Position numbers and translations under genes: made by a program. The notes under the pieces are model-generated. The model was not told where the DNA came from. It saw only the letters and a program-made list of their open reading frames with translations, and did no database searches. Source: UBA1723 sp045629285 (GTDB taxonomy: Bacteria; Bacteroidota; Bacteroidia; Bacteroidales; Paludibacteraceae). From it: 64,000 nucleotides of DNA. Where the stretch lies: NCBI GenBank assembly GCA_045629285.1, contig JAZQQY010000035.1:1-64000 (forward strand), in the 5' to 3' direction. This document shows, one piece after another, positions 26,192-36,272 of this stretch (the first letter of the stretch is position 1; each line of letters starts with the position of its first letter).

Positions 26192-27811
26192 TTATTTAGC
26201 GTACAATTTAGCCTTCAACTCCTTGATTGAATCATCTGTGATATAGTCATCGTAATCCATACGCTTGTCGATGATTCCGTTTGGAGTAAGCTCGATCACA
26301 CGGTTGCAGACAGTCTGGATGAACTCGTGGTCGTGGCTCGACATCAAGATTACACCCTTAAATGTCTTCAATGTATTGTTGAATGCCTGGATTGACTCCA
26401 AATCCAAATGGTTAGTTGGAGAGTCAAGGCAAAGAAGGTTAGCATCCTTAAGCATCATGCGAGAGATCATACATCTCATCTTTTCACCTCCGGAAAGCAC
26501 ATTACACTTCTTGTAGATCTCCTCACCTGAGAACAACATTCTACCCAAGAAACCACGAACGTAGCTCTCAGTTGTATCCTCAGAATACTGTGCCAACCAA
26601 TCTACTAGGCTCAACTCGTTTGAGAAGAACTTAGTGTTGTCCATTGGAAGGTAAGCGCTTGTGATTGTATCCTCACCCCAGCTGTACTGACCAGCGTCTG
26701 CCTTAAGATTACCGTTGATGATCTCAAACAATGCAGTCATTGCACGTGGGTCGTGACTAACGAATACGATCTTGTCCTCCTTCTCAACCTGGAAAGTAAC
26801 ATCCTTGAATAGAACATCACCCTCGATGCTTGCAGCCAAGCCCTTAACCTCAAGAACCTTGTTACCTGGCTCACGCTTAGGTGTGAAGATGATACCTGGA
26901 TACTTACGTGTTGATGGCTGGATCTCCTCGATGTTAAGCTTCTCCAACATCTTCTTTCTTGAAGTAGTCTGCTTACTCTTGGCAACGTTAGCAGAGAAAC
27001 GCTGGATAAATTCCTGCAACTCCTTCTTCTTCTCCTCTGCCTTCTTATTCTGCTGAGCACGCTGACGAAGTGCCAACTGGCTCGACTCATACCAGAAGCT
27101 ATAGTTACCGGCGAACATAGAGATCTTACCGTAGTCGATATCGACTGTGTGTGTACATACACTATCCAAGAAGTGACGGTCGTGGGAAACGACTAGCACT
27201 GTATTCTCGAAGTTTGACAAGTACTCCTCAAGCCACATTACAGTGTCAAGGTCCAAGTCGTTGGTAGGCTCATCAAGAAGTAGGTTGTCTGGTTTACCAA
27301 ACAAAGCCTGTGCCAATAGCACACGTACCTTCTCCTTACCACTCAACTCCTTCATGTACTTGTAGTGCAGATCTTCCTTGATGCCAAGACCTGAAAGCAA
27401 AGCAGCAGCGTCGCTCTCTGCATTCCATCCGTCCATCTCAGCAAACTTCTCCTCAAGTTCGCAAGCACGGATACCGTCCTCGTCTGTCATCTCTGGCTTT
27501 GCGTAAATAGCGTCTTTCTCTTGCATTACATTCCACAATGGCTCGTGTCCACGAAGTACTGTCTCAATGACAGTGCACTCATCAAATGCGTAGTGATCCT
27601 GACGAAGCACAGACAAACGCTCACCTGGAGCAATGGTGATAGAACCCTTTGTTGGAGTCAAATCACCGCTGATTGTCTTAAGGAATGTTGATTTTCCAGC
27701 ACCGTTTGCTCCGATAATTCCGTAGCAGTTGCCTGGTGTGAACTTAAGATTTACATCTTGGAAAAGGATACGCTTTCCAAATTGAACTACAATATCAGAC
27801 GCTGTAATCAT
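26192..27811 (-). CDS. ABC-F ATPase, YbiT-like
   Basis: 539 residues with two nucleotide-binding domains and no membrane segments. NBD1: GANGAGKST, LLLDEPTNDLDLDT. NBD2 has a degenerate Walker A region (FVSHDPRAMTA) but an intact LSGGEKMR signature. The signature in NBD1 is LSGKEKV. The order and spacing match the YbiT branch of ribosome-associated ABC-F proteins. Loss of a Walker A Lys in NBD2 would limit hydrolysis there; this is worth confirming by alignment. Confidence 0.9.
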   Translation of the reverse strand: MITASDIVVQFGKRILFQDVNLKFTPGNCYGIIGANGAGKSTFLKTISGDLTPTKGSITIAPGERLSVLRQDHYAFDECTVIETVLRGHEPLWNVMQEKDAIYAKPEMTDEDGIRACELEEKFAEMDGWNAESDAAALLSGLGIKEDLHYKYMKELSGKEKVRVLLAQALFGKPDNLLLDEPTNDLDLDTVMWLEEYLSNFENTVLVVSHDRHFLDSVCTHTVDIDYGKISMFAGNYSFWYESSQLALRQRAQQNKKAEEKKKELQEFIQRFSANVAKSKQTTSRKKMLEKLNIEEIQPSTRKYPGIIFTPKREPGNKVLEVKGLAASIEGDVLFKDVTFQVEKEDKIVFVSHDPRAMTALFEIINGNLKADAGQYSWGEDTITSAYLPMDNTKFFSNELSLVDWLAQYSEDTTESYVRGFLGRMLFSGEEIYKKCNVLSGGEKMRCMISRMMLKDANLLCLDSPTNHLDLESIQAFNNTLKTFKGVILMSSHDHEFIQTVCNRVIELTPNGIIDKRMDYDDYITDDSIKELKAKLYAK

Positions 27812-27855
27812 TATATATTTTTATTAATTTTTCGTTAAGAATTCTAAAATTTCAG

Positions 27856-27886
27856 CAAAGATACAAAAAATTTAGTTTGTTTCAAG
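27856..27886 (-). promoter_or_regulatory. Promoter of the ABC-F/gldB unit
   Basis: The minus strand reads CTTG (27883-27886), 19-bp spacer, TATCTTTG (27856-27863). The -33 box lies inside the TTTCAAG repeat tract. Confidence 0.65.
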
Positions 27887-27905
27887 TTTCAGGTTTCAAG
27901 TTTCA
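27879..27905. repeat. Short TTTCAGGTTTCAAG repeat tract
   Basis: About two units of the same 14-bp repeat that forms a longer array at 51727-51803. It sits between the LRR gene and the ABC-F gene. Confidence 0.8.
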
Positions 27906-27918
27906 TACCTGATACCTA

Positions 27919-29109
27919 TTACCTTCTAATCACCACTGTCCATCTAGGGAATGCATTTTCTGCAATTTCACATTTCTCAGGAACGTATGCTTTCTCAAGA
28001 TTATCGCAACCTTTAAATGCTTCCAAAAAAATTACGAGTAGGCTATCTGGCAAATATATTTCCTTAAGACTTTTGCAATTCATAAATGTGTAGCAGCTAA
28101 TTTGCTCTACAGAAGAACCGAATTTCACACTTTTCAAATTAACACAATCCATAAATGTTTCATCGAGAACATAATCTAAAGAATCTGGAAGCTCAACTTT
28201 CTCCAAATTTGGACAATTCATAAATGCACCACTCCAAATATTCTTGACAGAATCAGGAATTACCAAATCTTTAAGTGATGTGTTTCCATAAAAGGCATAA
28301 TCACAAATGTCAGTTACCTCTTCTGGAAAACCATCGAATTTTTTACCACATGGAAATGCACTAAGCAGTGAATACTTATTAAAAGTTTCATCTTTAGGTT
28401 TCACGTATAAAACACCATCTTTAGAAGAATAGTTTGCATTCATTTCATCAACATCTATTCTTTCCAATGTAGGACAATTCTTGAATGGGTTATCTTCAAG
28501 ACACTCAACATCTTTATGAATTTCTACACTCACCAATGATGTATTGTCATGAAATGCAAATGGCATAATTTCCGTACAAAAATCAGGAACTACTAGATGT
28601 GTGATATCTTTCTTAGCGGGACATAGCACCATAACAGATTCATCATATAGTATTCCATCAACGACCTTTAATGTCTCATTCTCAGGCGCAACTTCAATTG
28701 TCTCTAGCTCTTTACATCCGACAAAAGCATCATTCATAATATCTGTCAACAAATTAGGTAGAATAACCTTTCGTATTTTACTATTCTTGAATGCCTTAGA
28801 CTCAATACAACAAACGGGCAATTCGACAGACATTATTTCAATTTTATCAGGGATAGTCAATACTGGCGGCAATTCTCCTTCGTATCCGATAATAGAAGCA
28901 TATAGGGCGATAGAATTCAATTCGTATTTTATACCATCTAGAACAAATGTATCCGGAAAATCTTTGGGCAAATCGCTTGACGTAAATTCTCTTTTATCCA
29001 CACCATTGAGACTCAAATCTTTATCATATTCGCCATCTTCTGTTTTATTCATAAACTTGTTCAAAATGATGAAGAAAAGCGCAATAGCAATTATATAAAG
29101 CACTACCAT
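27919..29109 (-). CDS. BspA-like leucine-rich-repeat protein, N-terminally anchored
   Basis: 396 residues. One membrane helix at residues 2-19, then about ten LRR_5 units (for example NTSLKDLVIPDSVKNIWSGAFMNC). This repeat type is common in Bacteroidetes and mucosal bacteria as adhesive surface proteins (BspA). No sorting domain, so it may remain attached by the N-terminal helix. A minus-strand TATATTTG at 29136-29143 may serve as -7 box. Confidence 0.87.
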   Translation of the reverse strand: MVVLYIIAIALFFIILNKFMNKTEDGEYDKDLSLNGVDKREFTSSDLPKDFPDTFVLDGIKYELNSIALYASIIGYEGELPPVLTIPDKIEIMSVELPVCCIESKAFKNSKIRKVILPNLLTDIMNDAFVGCKELETIEVAPENETLKVVDGILYDESVMVLCPAKKDITHLVVPDFCTEIMPFAFHDNTSLVSVEIHKDVECLEDNPFKNCPTLERIDVDEMNANYSSKDGVLYVKPKDETFNKYSLLSAFPCGKKFDGFPEEVTDICDYAFYGNTSLKDLVIPDSVKNIWSGAFMNCPNLEKVELPDSLDYVLDETFMDCVNLKSVKFGSSVEQISCYTFMNCKSLKEIYLPDSLLVIFLEAFKGCDNLEKAYVPEKCEIAENAFPRWTVVIRR

Positions 29110-29188
29110 AATTTACAAACATATAACTCGCATCACAAATATAAGCATTTGGTTGAAATATCCGTTATCAATCAATTTAAAACAAATA

Positions 29189-29210
29189 GAGACGGTGAAA
29201 ACACCGTCTC
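29189..29210 (-). terminator. Terminator of the giant T9SS gene
   Basis: 9-bp stem GAGACGGTG/CACCGTCTC with AAAA loop; the minus strand then reads TATTTGTTTT. It lies 13 bp past the stop. Confidence 0.8.
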
Positions 29211-29222
29211 TACAAATGGATT

Positions 29223-32200
29223 TTATTGTTTGTTTCTTAACAATGTGAAATGACCGATGTAAGTTTTATCAATCTCATCGATCTGTATCTCATACCAATA
29301 ATCAGTAGCAGGAAGATCACTGCCATGATATGTACCATCCCAATCATCCATCTCTGCTGAAGTCATATCACAGAGTTTCTTTCCGAATCTGTCAAACAAT
29401 TTGACTCTTGCACTCGGATACTTGTCAAGATTACCGATATGCCATACATCGTCTACACCGTCGCCATCAGGAGTGAATCCGATAGGGAATTCCAACTCAT
29501 AAGTCGGTGTCAAGATGCTTGTGTCAGCACTACAACCTAACTCATCTTTAACCTTGATTCTGTATGTACGTCCGTATGTGGCTGGATATAGAACTGAAGA
29601 TGACTGGAATCCGTCGCCAAAATCAAACTGGAATGTGCCGCTACCGCCCTCGACATTCAGTTCAAACTTATTAGCACCGCTTTCCTCGACAGAAACGATA
29701 TGTGGAGTCGGAACAACATTGATTGCGATATTGTATGTCTCCTTACAAACTTTACCGTTTGCTTCTAGTTTCACACTGGCTGATTCGGCACCGTCGTATG
29801 AGAACTTATAGTTGTTGGAAAGCACTTCATCATCAATGCTCCATTTATACTGATAACCCTTGTTGCTTAGTACAGAGAATTTCACTACTCCACCCTCACA
29901 TAGAGTTGTATCTTCAGGAACATCAAGTTCGATCGCATTGTCTACAAATATCTTCTTAGATGCAGGATTGATTGCACATCCGGCAATTGTTGTAGCGGAA
30001 GCTTTGACTGTCATCGACTCTGTTGCCGACAACATGGCTGCCTGCATACCTGTTGCCAAATTAGTTGATCCGTTCTCCATAACAATTGACGACTCATCGA
30101 AATTGTCGGAAGTGAACTTTGCATTCAAAGTCAGTTCGTCGCCCTCACATAGGCTATCGGAAGTGGCTTCAAGAGTCATTGTCGGAATCTCATCTATTGT
30201 GGCTGTTGTTTGTGCAGTCTGAGCTTGACAAATATTTCCAGCGACTGTCAACGAATAGATTGTTGTTGCATTTAGTTTTGCCTTGACAATTGTCGGATCT
30301 TCAGTTGGTGCAACAGAGCTGAACGAACTGCCGTCGACACTACTCTTCCATGTCATCTTCAAATTGTTATTCATACCGTTGACTGTAGCCTTGACCTCAA
30401 CCTCTTCTCCTGGACAAGCAACTGCCGCATTAGCGTCGAATGAAACTGTGAATGCAGGCTCAACCTTCACTCGTTGTGTCCATTCTGCCTGTGCACAAGC
30501 GCTTGGGCTCTCTGTCCTTATCGAGTAGACGACTGTTTCATTCGGAGTACGAGTCTGAACGGATGTCGTCTTGATATCTTCAGTGAATGTGGAACCGTCT
30601 ACACTTGTTGACCAAACCAAATCGTCGACATTCTCTGCAGTCGGTGTGATAGTCACGACATCACCTTCACAAATCTCAGTTTTGTCAATTCCGACAGTAA
30701 GCTTTGGTTGCTTCTGAATCTTCACATTCACCTTCTTAGTCACAGCCGGACAAGCTTTTCCTTCCAATGTCAATTCATAATTTGTCTCCTCAGTAGGCGT
30801 TACCTTATAAACTTTCTTTTTCACGATATCGTATGGGTCGTCAACTCCATTTGCAGTGAAAATAGTTTTATCTACATTTCCATTGATCAAATCCAAAGAA
30901 AGGGTTACTTCTTTTCCTTCACATGCCCAATCATCAATGTCTGACTTCAAATAGAAATCCAGTTTTCTCTCTACTTCCACTACTGCAGGCAAAGAATAAA
31001 CCTCTGCACAAACAGTTCCTTGAACACTCAAGTAATATGTAGTTGACATTGTAGGAGTGACTGATGTCCTCTCTGTAATTCTATTCTTGATACCACCAAT
31101 CTCACTCCACCAGGAGATCTTCGACGGATCGTTTGAACCGTAATTCTTGGTCAATGTGGCAGATTCACCTTCACAAATGACTGATTTGTCGACAGTCAAG
31201 CTCAATGCATCTGCACTTTCCACCTCAACCTTCACCTCTCGATCTACCGACTTACAGATGTCGCCACTCAATGTCACTTTATAAGTTGATGTACTTACAG
31301 GAGTATCCAAATAAGACGAAACCGCATTTATTTCAATTCCGTTCTTCTCCCACTTGGATGTCTTAGGTGTTCCTTTCAAATTCTTGACGGAAAGGTTAAC
31401 TGATGTACCTGAACAAATCGTTCCTCTAGCATCGCTTGTCAAATCAAATGACAATGCTTTCTCAACCTCAATCTTGACAGGTTCAACCTTGAATGGTCCA
31501 CATGCGCCGTCACTTGGTGTTCCAGCGTAGATATAGACTGTCTCTGTCGGAGTAAATACATTTCCTGTTTTAGGAACTGTCTCTGTATAATTGCTTCCAT
31601 CAGTACTCTTATACCAAACTATTCCTGTCGATTCTCCTGTAATAGTGAATGTGACGTCTTCACCTTCACAAATCTCAGTCTTGTCTGAAGTCATTGTGAA
31701 TGAAAGTGGATGATCAACGTAGGCTGTGATGTCAACAGTAGTCTCAGCACAAACTTTTCCTAAAACAGTCACTTCAAACTTAGTGTCATCTGAAATTGTA
31801 CCCGTATATTTACCATTAGTCAACGTGATCGGAGCTCCGTTGGCAGTAGCTGAAACCTGTGAATCATCGTATGTTTCCGTAGTCACGATAGACAACTCGA
31901 CCTCACCATTCTCACAAACTCTATCTTTATCCAAAGCCAACGAGAATACCGGTTTGCTTTCAGCGTCGATCTTGATGATCTCTGAATAAGCAGCATCACA
32001 AACGTTAGTGCTGGCTACAGGAGATGAAACTCTGAACGAAGTCTCTTCTGTAATCTCAATCTGATTTGTTGCAGATGTACTTTTTGCTTCCCATTTTGAG
32101 AAATCGGATTCTCCCTTCTTTCTATACTCCCAATCCCAAGTAGTCAGATTATCACCCGAGACTTTGAATGAAACGGTAGCAGGAGCGCATACGATATTAC

Positions 32201-35192
32201 CAGTCACACTTGTCTGCAAAACAGGCGACGGTACAGTCGCCAAATCGATTGCTTGTGGAAGTTCAACATCAACATCGATCTTATTTGTGACTGGAACTGT
32301 ACAATATTTTCCGACTGCAGATACTGAATAGGCAGTCTTTTCTGTAGGGAAAACAATCATTTCAGAACCATCAAAATTTGGATCATTATCTGCAGAATAA
32401 GTGTATGTGTAATCACCTGTAGATGGCAACGTCACGTTTAGTGTCGACTTGTTTCCTTTACAAACTTTAGTTGGAGCGGCTGACAACGTAAATTCTGGTA
32501 TTGCCTCAAAATCCAATGTGAATTCCATCGTGTCACTTGAACATCCTTCGTAAGTGGCGTATGCTATTGCCTCCAAACGGCCTAACGTTTTAGGTGTACC
32601 AGTCAATTCTATCTCAGCAGAAGTGGATGAAATCGATTTCTTTTCCTTTAGTGAACCGGCTTCGAAATAGACCATATTTGCTGATCCGTCAGTTATTTCG
32701 TAAGGAATGACATATTTAGAGTTTTCACATACGACAATATCGTCTATCGGACTTAATTCAATCTTCTTACGTACATCGACATTGATATAAACAGTATCAC
32801 TCTTACAAGTGTCATTCATAGCATATACCATATAGTTTGCCGATTTCGCATCCAAAGATAATGTCCATTTTCCATCAGCCGACGTTGGAGCTGGAGTCAT
32901 CACCTTTGCTGTTCCGAATTTATTGTCTGTGCCCATCGTAGCGATGTAGAAATCATCCACATTGACCTTATTTGTCTGAAGCACTTCAATCTTGACTGCA
33001 GTTGGCACGCTACAGAATACAGTGTCTAATTCAGTTACAATCTCATCAGAAGAGAATGACAATTTAGGTGCACGACATCCGCTCTCCTTACACTTGAAAC
33101 CAACAGTTTTTGTGATATAGAATGTAGAGCATCCGTCAGCAGATTTACCATTAGCAGCAACCTCTTCTGCCACAGCTTTTGTCTCACCGATCACTGCTCT
33201 ATAAAGCAATTCAAGATCACCTGTATACTCGTAGTCAACCTTTGTCGACGTGCTGCTTAGCGATGTCCAGGTCTTTCCTCCATCAGCAGATGTCTGCCAG
33301 ATAAACGCCGCATTTGGATACATGTCGAGCCAATCCGACATGCCGTCAAGAACTACAAAATGTGGTGTTTCATCTGCACAGTCGAATCCGCTCAACTGTG
33401 CAAGCGACTTATCACCATCGATATTTATAGAAGCATCAGGCATTGTCTCACCACAGACAGCGACTGAGATGTTGTCGATACCAAAACTTACATCTGCACT
33501 GGCATTAGAATAAGATGGCATTGTAGAGATCTTCAACTTAACTGATTTATTGAAATCAGCAGGCAATTGGAATGGTGCCGACAATGTGATCCAGCCTCCA
33601 TTTCCTCCTGAGATGGCGGCAGAAGCTTCTCCTATCACATCATTACCATCCAATACTTGAATATGAACAGGCAATGTTCCCCAATCCACATTCTTATAGG
33701 CATTGACATTGAACATATATGCCTTACAGTTGCAGAATGGACCTGCAAACTCCTTCTCGTATACAACGGTGTCAGTCTTGCTTGTCTTACCATATAGGAA
33801 TGCACCTCCTACTCTACCGTCGACATCCTTGGCATTTACCGCATCTCTTTCAGGATCTTTATTCCAGCTATTTGATTGATGGATAGCTTTGCTCGGGAAG
33901 GAAGTGATCACATACTTACCGCCATTGAATTCAGCAACGCCATCGTCTTCATAGAATTTTCCCTTAGCATTTGGATGACTCTTTAGCTCCATAGTATCAC
34001 AAACGCCGAAATCTTCTTGCCAAAGAACCTTCAAATTGCTACGATACTTGCAATCAGGCTTTGGAAGTGCTGCAGAAAGAGTGTTGGAGATAGAGAACAG
34101 GTAGCAACCATCGTCCGGACCACCATTCATACTGATCTGCTTTGCAATACTTTTTGCTTCAGCCTCACTTGCGTCTGCACCAGTGATAATCACACGATAC
34201 TGCATTGATTTAGTGATATCTACCTCAAGAATAGCCTTAGTCTTATCAATACCACTCATTGGTTCAGACAGATCATTCCATGTATAGCCGTCTTCACTCT
34301 CCTGCCACAAAAAATAGATATGTTTGTAAAGTTTATGCCAATCATCCAAGACCTTTGACGGTATGGAATAAGCAGAAGAATATAGACATCCATTCAGACT
34401 AGTCTCTTCTACAATAGAACTGTTTGAGATATCTGGATCTGGAACTGTCTCAGAGTCCTGTCGGAACAACTGGATATCATCAAGCACAAAGTCGTTACCA
34501 GAGCCACATTTCAAGACATTTCCATGTGCTTCGTCGCTCCAGCCATATTCGGGCTCCTTGCCTGGTTCTGTACATTCCGCTCTATTTATCAGTTTAAATT
34601 CAACCCAGTCATAATTTCCAGGATCAAACTCTACTTCAAACTTTGTCCACGTAGGTTCTCCACTTGTATCCCAACTACTATAAAGCATTGGAATACCACC
34701 GGTAAGAGTCTTTCCAAGCTCGGTGCCATCACTTGCCAACACCTGCATCTCAAGACTTGGAAGAATACCACCGAAATTGGTGCTACCACCGGCATACATC
34801 ACGAATTTATACCTGTTAGTGGAGCAGATGGGGAAATCAATCTTCTGACTATAGATGATTTCACCTTCAAGTGTACCCATCGTATTACACAAAAGCAGAC
34901 CACCATCCTTGTTGCCAGTGTGGTCGTCTATCTCATACCACCACGATCCCATCGGATCATTGTAAACATGGCTGACGATAGCATACCATCCATCCTGGAC
35001 AGCCTGCCCCTGTCGTGCACACTTATGACCTGGCATTGCCTTGCTTGGATCAGCAAAGTCGGAATACATTGAATCAGGAACGACACCGAAATCTTCTTGC
35101 CATACCAAGTTCCACGACTGCGAGAATACAGACGTGCATAAACTAAATAATATACTAGTTGCTAAACAACGTGCTAGAATCGTATGTTTCAT
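29223..35192 (-). CDS. Giant Ig-repeat surface protein with T9SS type B sorting domain
   Basis: 1989 residues. Signal peptide ending VFS|QSW. Two N-terminal modules start with WQEDFGV (residues about 30 and 390) and look like carbohydrate-binding sandwiches. From about residue 780 there are roughly a dozen Ig-like repeats with the signature CEGE--TLT or close variants. The C-terminal ~85 residues (FPIGFTPDGDGVDDVW ... FDRFGKKL) are the gliding-motility-type C-terminal (CHU_C, type B) signal for the type IX secretion system. Likely an adhesin displayed or released outside the cell. Conserved cysteines per repeat suggest disulphides. Confidence 0.92.
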   Translation of the reverse strand: MKHTILARCLATSILFSLCTSVFSQSWNLVWQEDFGVVPDSMYSDFADPSKAMPGHKCARQGQAVQDGWYAIVSHVYNDPMGSWWYEIDDHTGNKDGGLLLCNTMGTLEGEIIYSQKIDFPICSTNRYKFVMYAGGSTNFGGILPSLEMQVLASDGTELGKTLTGGIPMLYSSWDTSGEPTWTKFEVEFDPGNYDWVEFKLINRAECTEPGKEPEYGWSDEAHGNVLKCGSGNDFVLDDIQLFRQDSETVPDPDISNSSIVEETSLNGCLYSSAYSIPSKVLDDWHKLYKHIYFLWQESEDGYTWNDLSEPMSGIDKTKAILEVDITKSMQYRVIITGADASEAEAKSIAKQISMNGGPDDGCYLFSISNTLSAALPKPDCKYRSNLKVLWQEDFGVCDTMELKSHPNAKGKFYEDDGVAEFNGGKYVITSFPSKAIHQSNSWNKDPERDAVNAKDVDGRVGGAFLYGKTSKTDTVVYEKEFAGPFCNCKAYMFNVNAYKNVDWGTLPVHIQVLDGNDVIGEASAAISGGNGGWITLSAPFQLPADFNKSVKLKISTMPSYSNASADVSFGIDNISVAVCGETMPDASINIDGDKSLAQLSGFDCADETPHFVVLDGMSDWLDMYPNAAFIWQTSADGGKTWTSLSSTSTKVDYEYTGDLELLYRAVIGETKAVAEEVAANGKSADGCSTFYITKTVGFKCKESGCRAPKLSFSSDEIVTELDTVFCSVPTAVKIEVLQTNKVNVDDFYIATMGTDNKFGTAKVMTPAPTSADGKWTLSLDAKSANYMVYAMNDTCKSDTVYINVDVRKKIELSPIDDIVVCENSKYVIPYEITDGSANMVYFEAGSLKEKKSISSTSAEIELTGTPKTLGRLEAIAYATYEGCSSDTMEFTLDFEAIPEFTLSAAPTKVCKGNKSTLNVTLPSTGDYTYTYSADNDPNFDGSEMIVFPTEKTAYSVSAVGKYCTVPVTNKIDVDVELPQAIDLATVPSPVLQTSVTGNIVCAPATVSFKVSGDNLTTWDWEYRKKGESDFSKWEAKSTSATNQIEITEETSFRVSSPVASTNVCDAAYSEIIKIDAESKPVFSLALDKDRVCENGEVELSIVTTETYDDSQVSATANGAPITLTNGKYTGTISDDTKFEVTVLGKVCAETTVDITAYVDHPLSFTMTSDKTEICEGEDVTFTITGESTGIVWYKSTDGSNYTETVPKTGNVFTPTETVYIYAGTPSDGACGPFKVEPVKIEVEKALSFDLTSDARGTICSGTSVNLSVKNLKGTPKTSKWEKNGIEINAVSSYLDTPVSTSTYKVTLSGDICKSVDREVKVEVESADALSLTVDKSVICEGESATLTKNYGSNDPSKISWWSEIGGIKNRITERTSVTPTMSTTYYLSVQGTVCAEVYSLPAVVEVERKLDFYLKSDIDDWACEGKEVTLSLDLINGNVDKTIFTANGVDDPYDIVKKKVYKVTPTEETNYELTLEGKACPAVTKKVNVKIQKQPKLTVGIDKTEICEGDVVTITPTAENVDDLVWSTSVDGSTFTEDIKTTSVQTRTPNETVVYSIRTESPSACAQAEWTQRVKVEPAFTVSFDANAAVACPGEEVEVKATVNGMNNNLKMTWKSSVDGSSFSSVAPTEDPTIVKAKLNATTIYSLTVAGNICQAQTAQTTATIDEIPTMTLEATSDSLCEGDELTLNAKFTSDNFDESSIVMENGSTNLATGMQAAMLSATESMTVKASATTIAGCAINPASKKIFVDNAIELDVPEDTTLCEGGVVKFSVLSNKGYQYKWSIDDEVLSNNYKFSYDGAESASVKLEANGKVCKETYNIAINVVPTPHIVSVEESGANKFELNVEGGSGTFQFDFGDGFQSSSVLYPATYGRTYRIKVKDELGCSADTSILTPTYELEFPIGFTPDGDGVDDVWHIGNLDKYPSARVKLFDRFGKKLCDMTSAEMDDWDGTYHGSDLPATDYWYEIQIDEIDKTYIGHFTLLRNKQ

Positions 35193-35320
35193 AATACTCT
35201 AATATTTCGCTATTACTCCTTTTGCACTGGCAAATTTAACAAATTTTCACAAATCACAAACAAATGAAGTAAAACAATGATGTTTTTGGAAAAATAGAGT
35301 CCATTATTGGGAAAAAAATA

Positions 35321-35342
35321 GAGACGTTGCACGCAACGTCTC
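35321..35342 (-). terminator. Terminator of the isomerase-like gene
   Basis: GAGACGTTGC pairs with GCAACGTCTC, and the minus strand follows with a run of seven Ts. Confidence 0.88.
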
Positions 35343-35385
35343 AAAATAATATGGGATTGATAATCTGCTGGAATATACCGACAAA

Positions 35386-36153
35386 TTACGAATTATGAAT
35401 TACGAATTCTAAAGATTTCTTCAAGTCAACGCGAATGTCATCGTAACTATCCTGATCAATCAACATTGGAATTTCAAGCTTAGTGGCAATCTTAATCGCC
35501 GAAGCTGTGTCAATGCTACCGCTTCCGATCGTAACATCTGAATCGGAAACTCCAGGATTCACAAAATCCTTGAAATGTAGTGATTCTACCCTATTTTCGT
35601 TTCTTTTGAAGAAAGCTATCGGATCTTCGCCACCAGCCGCACACCAGCCTAAATCCAACTGCATGCCGACATTACCGTCGCACAAATCTACCAATCTTTC
35701 CAAAGCAGTTATGCCATTGATTCTAATCTCTGTGTCTGGCTTATTATTATGGATAAGCAGACGTGCGGCACAAGATTTGATTTTAGAAGCGACTTCAAGC
35801 AACACCATTGCTCTCTCCTTCAATACTGAATCTTCAAGCTGATTAGGCATACCGACAATAAACTGTTTGACGCCATACTCATTTGACAGGAAAATGATTT
35901 CATCAACTGAATTTTGGATCGATTCAGTCACAACATGGATAGATTTCACACCCAAACCTAGGTTATTCATCAACTGATAAAGATGCTGGAATTTGGACAT
36001 TGTCCAGAAAGATGGGTTACTGTGGTTTAAGCCACCAAGCAAAACGCAAGGTTCTAAATAATCAATTCCGACTGCACTTGCTGCAATCAACAAATCTTCT
36101 TCTTTCATTGCTTGCTTCGAGCAAGGACCGTAAAGATTTAATCCAATTTTCAT
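35386..36153 (-). CDS. Sugar phosphate isomerase/epimerase-like TIM barrel
   Basis: 255 residues, the usual length. The TIM-barrel pattern of xylose-isomerase-like enzymes is visible: an early EPCVLLGG, a strand with QFIVGMP, LDLGWCAAGG with metal-binding Asp, SLHFKD, and IGSGSID. No signal peptide, so cytoplasmic. Substrate cannot be inferred; members act on keto- or aldo-sugars and inositols. The 3' end lies close to an AATTCGTAATTC-type repeat (35394-35410). Confidence 0.82.
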   Translation of the reverse strand: MKIGLNLYGPCSKQAMKEEDLLIAASAVGIDYLEPCVLLGGLNHSNPSFWTMSKFQHLYQLMNNLGLGVKSIHVVTESIQNSVDEIIFLSNEYGVKQFIVGMPNQLEDSVLKERAMVLLEVASKIKSCAARLLIHNNKPDTEIRINGITALERLVDLCDGNVGMQLDLGWCAAGGEDPIAFFKRNENRVESLHFKDFVNPGVSDSDVTIGSGSIDTASAIKIATKLEIPMLIDQDSYDDIRVDLKKSLEFVIHNS

Positions 36154-36226
36154 TCAGATACTTATTAGTGTTTCTGCAAAAATACAAATCTTAGCTTACC
36201 GAGCCAATAAAAAGCTTAAAAATCAT

Positions 36227-36234
36227 TATATTTG
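36227..36234 (+). promoter_or_regulatory. -7 box of miaA
   Basis: TATATTTG, about 7 bp before the probable transcript start; it makes the ATG at 36243 nearly leaderless and favours 36273. Confidence 0.6.
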
Positions 36235-36272
36235 CACTAATAATGCAATCATTTTGCTACAAATCCTATCAA

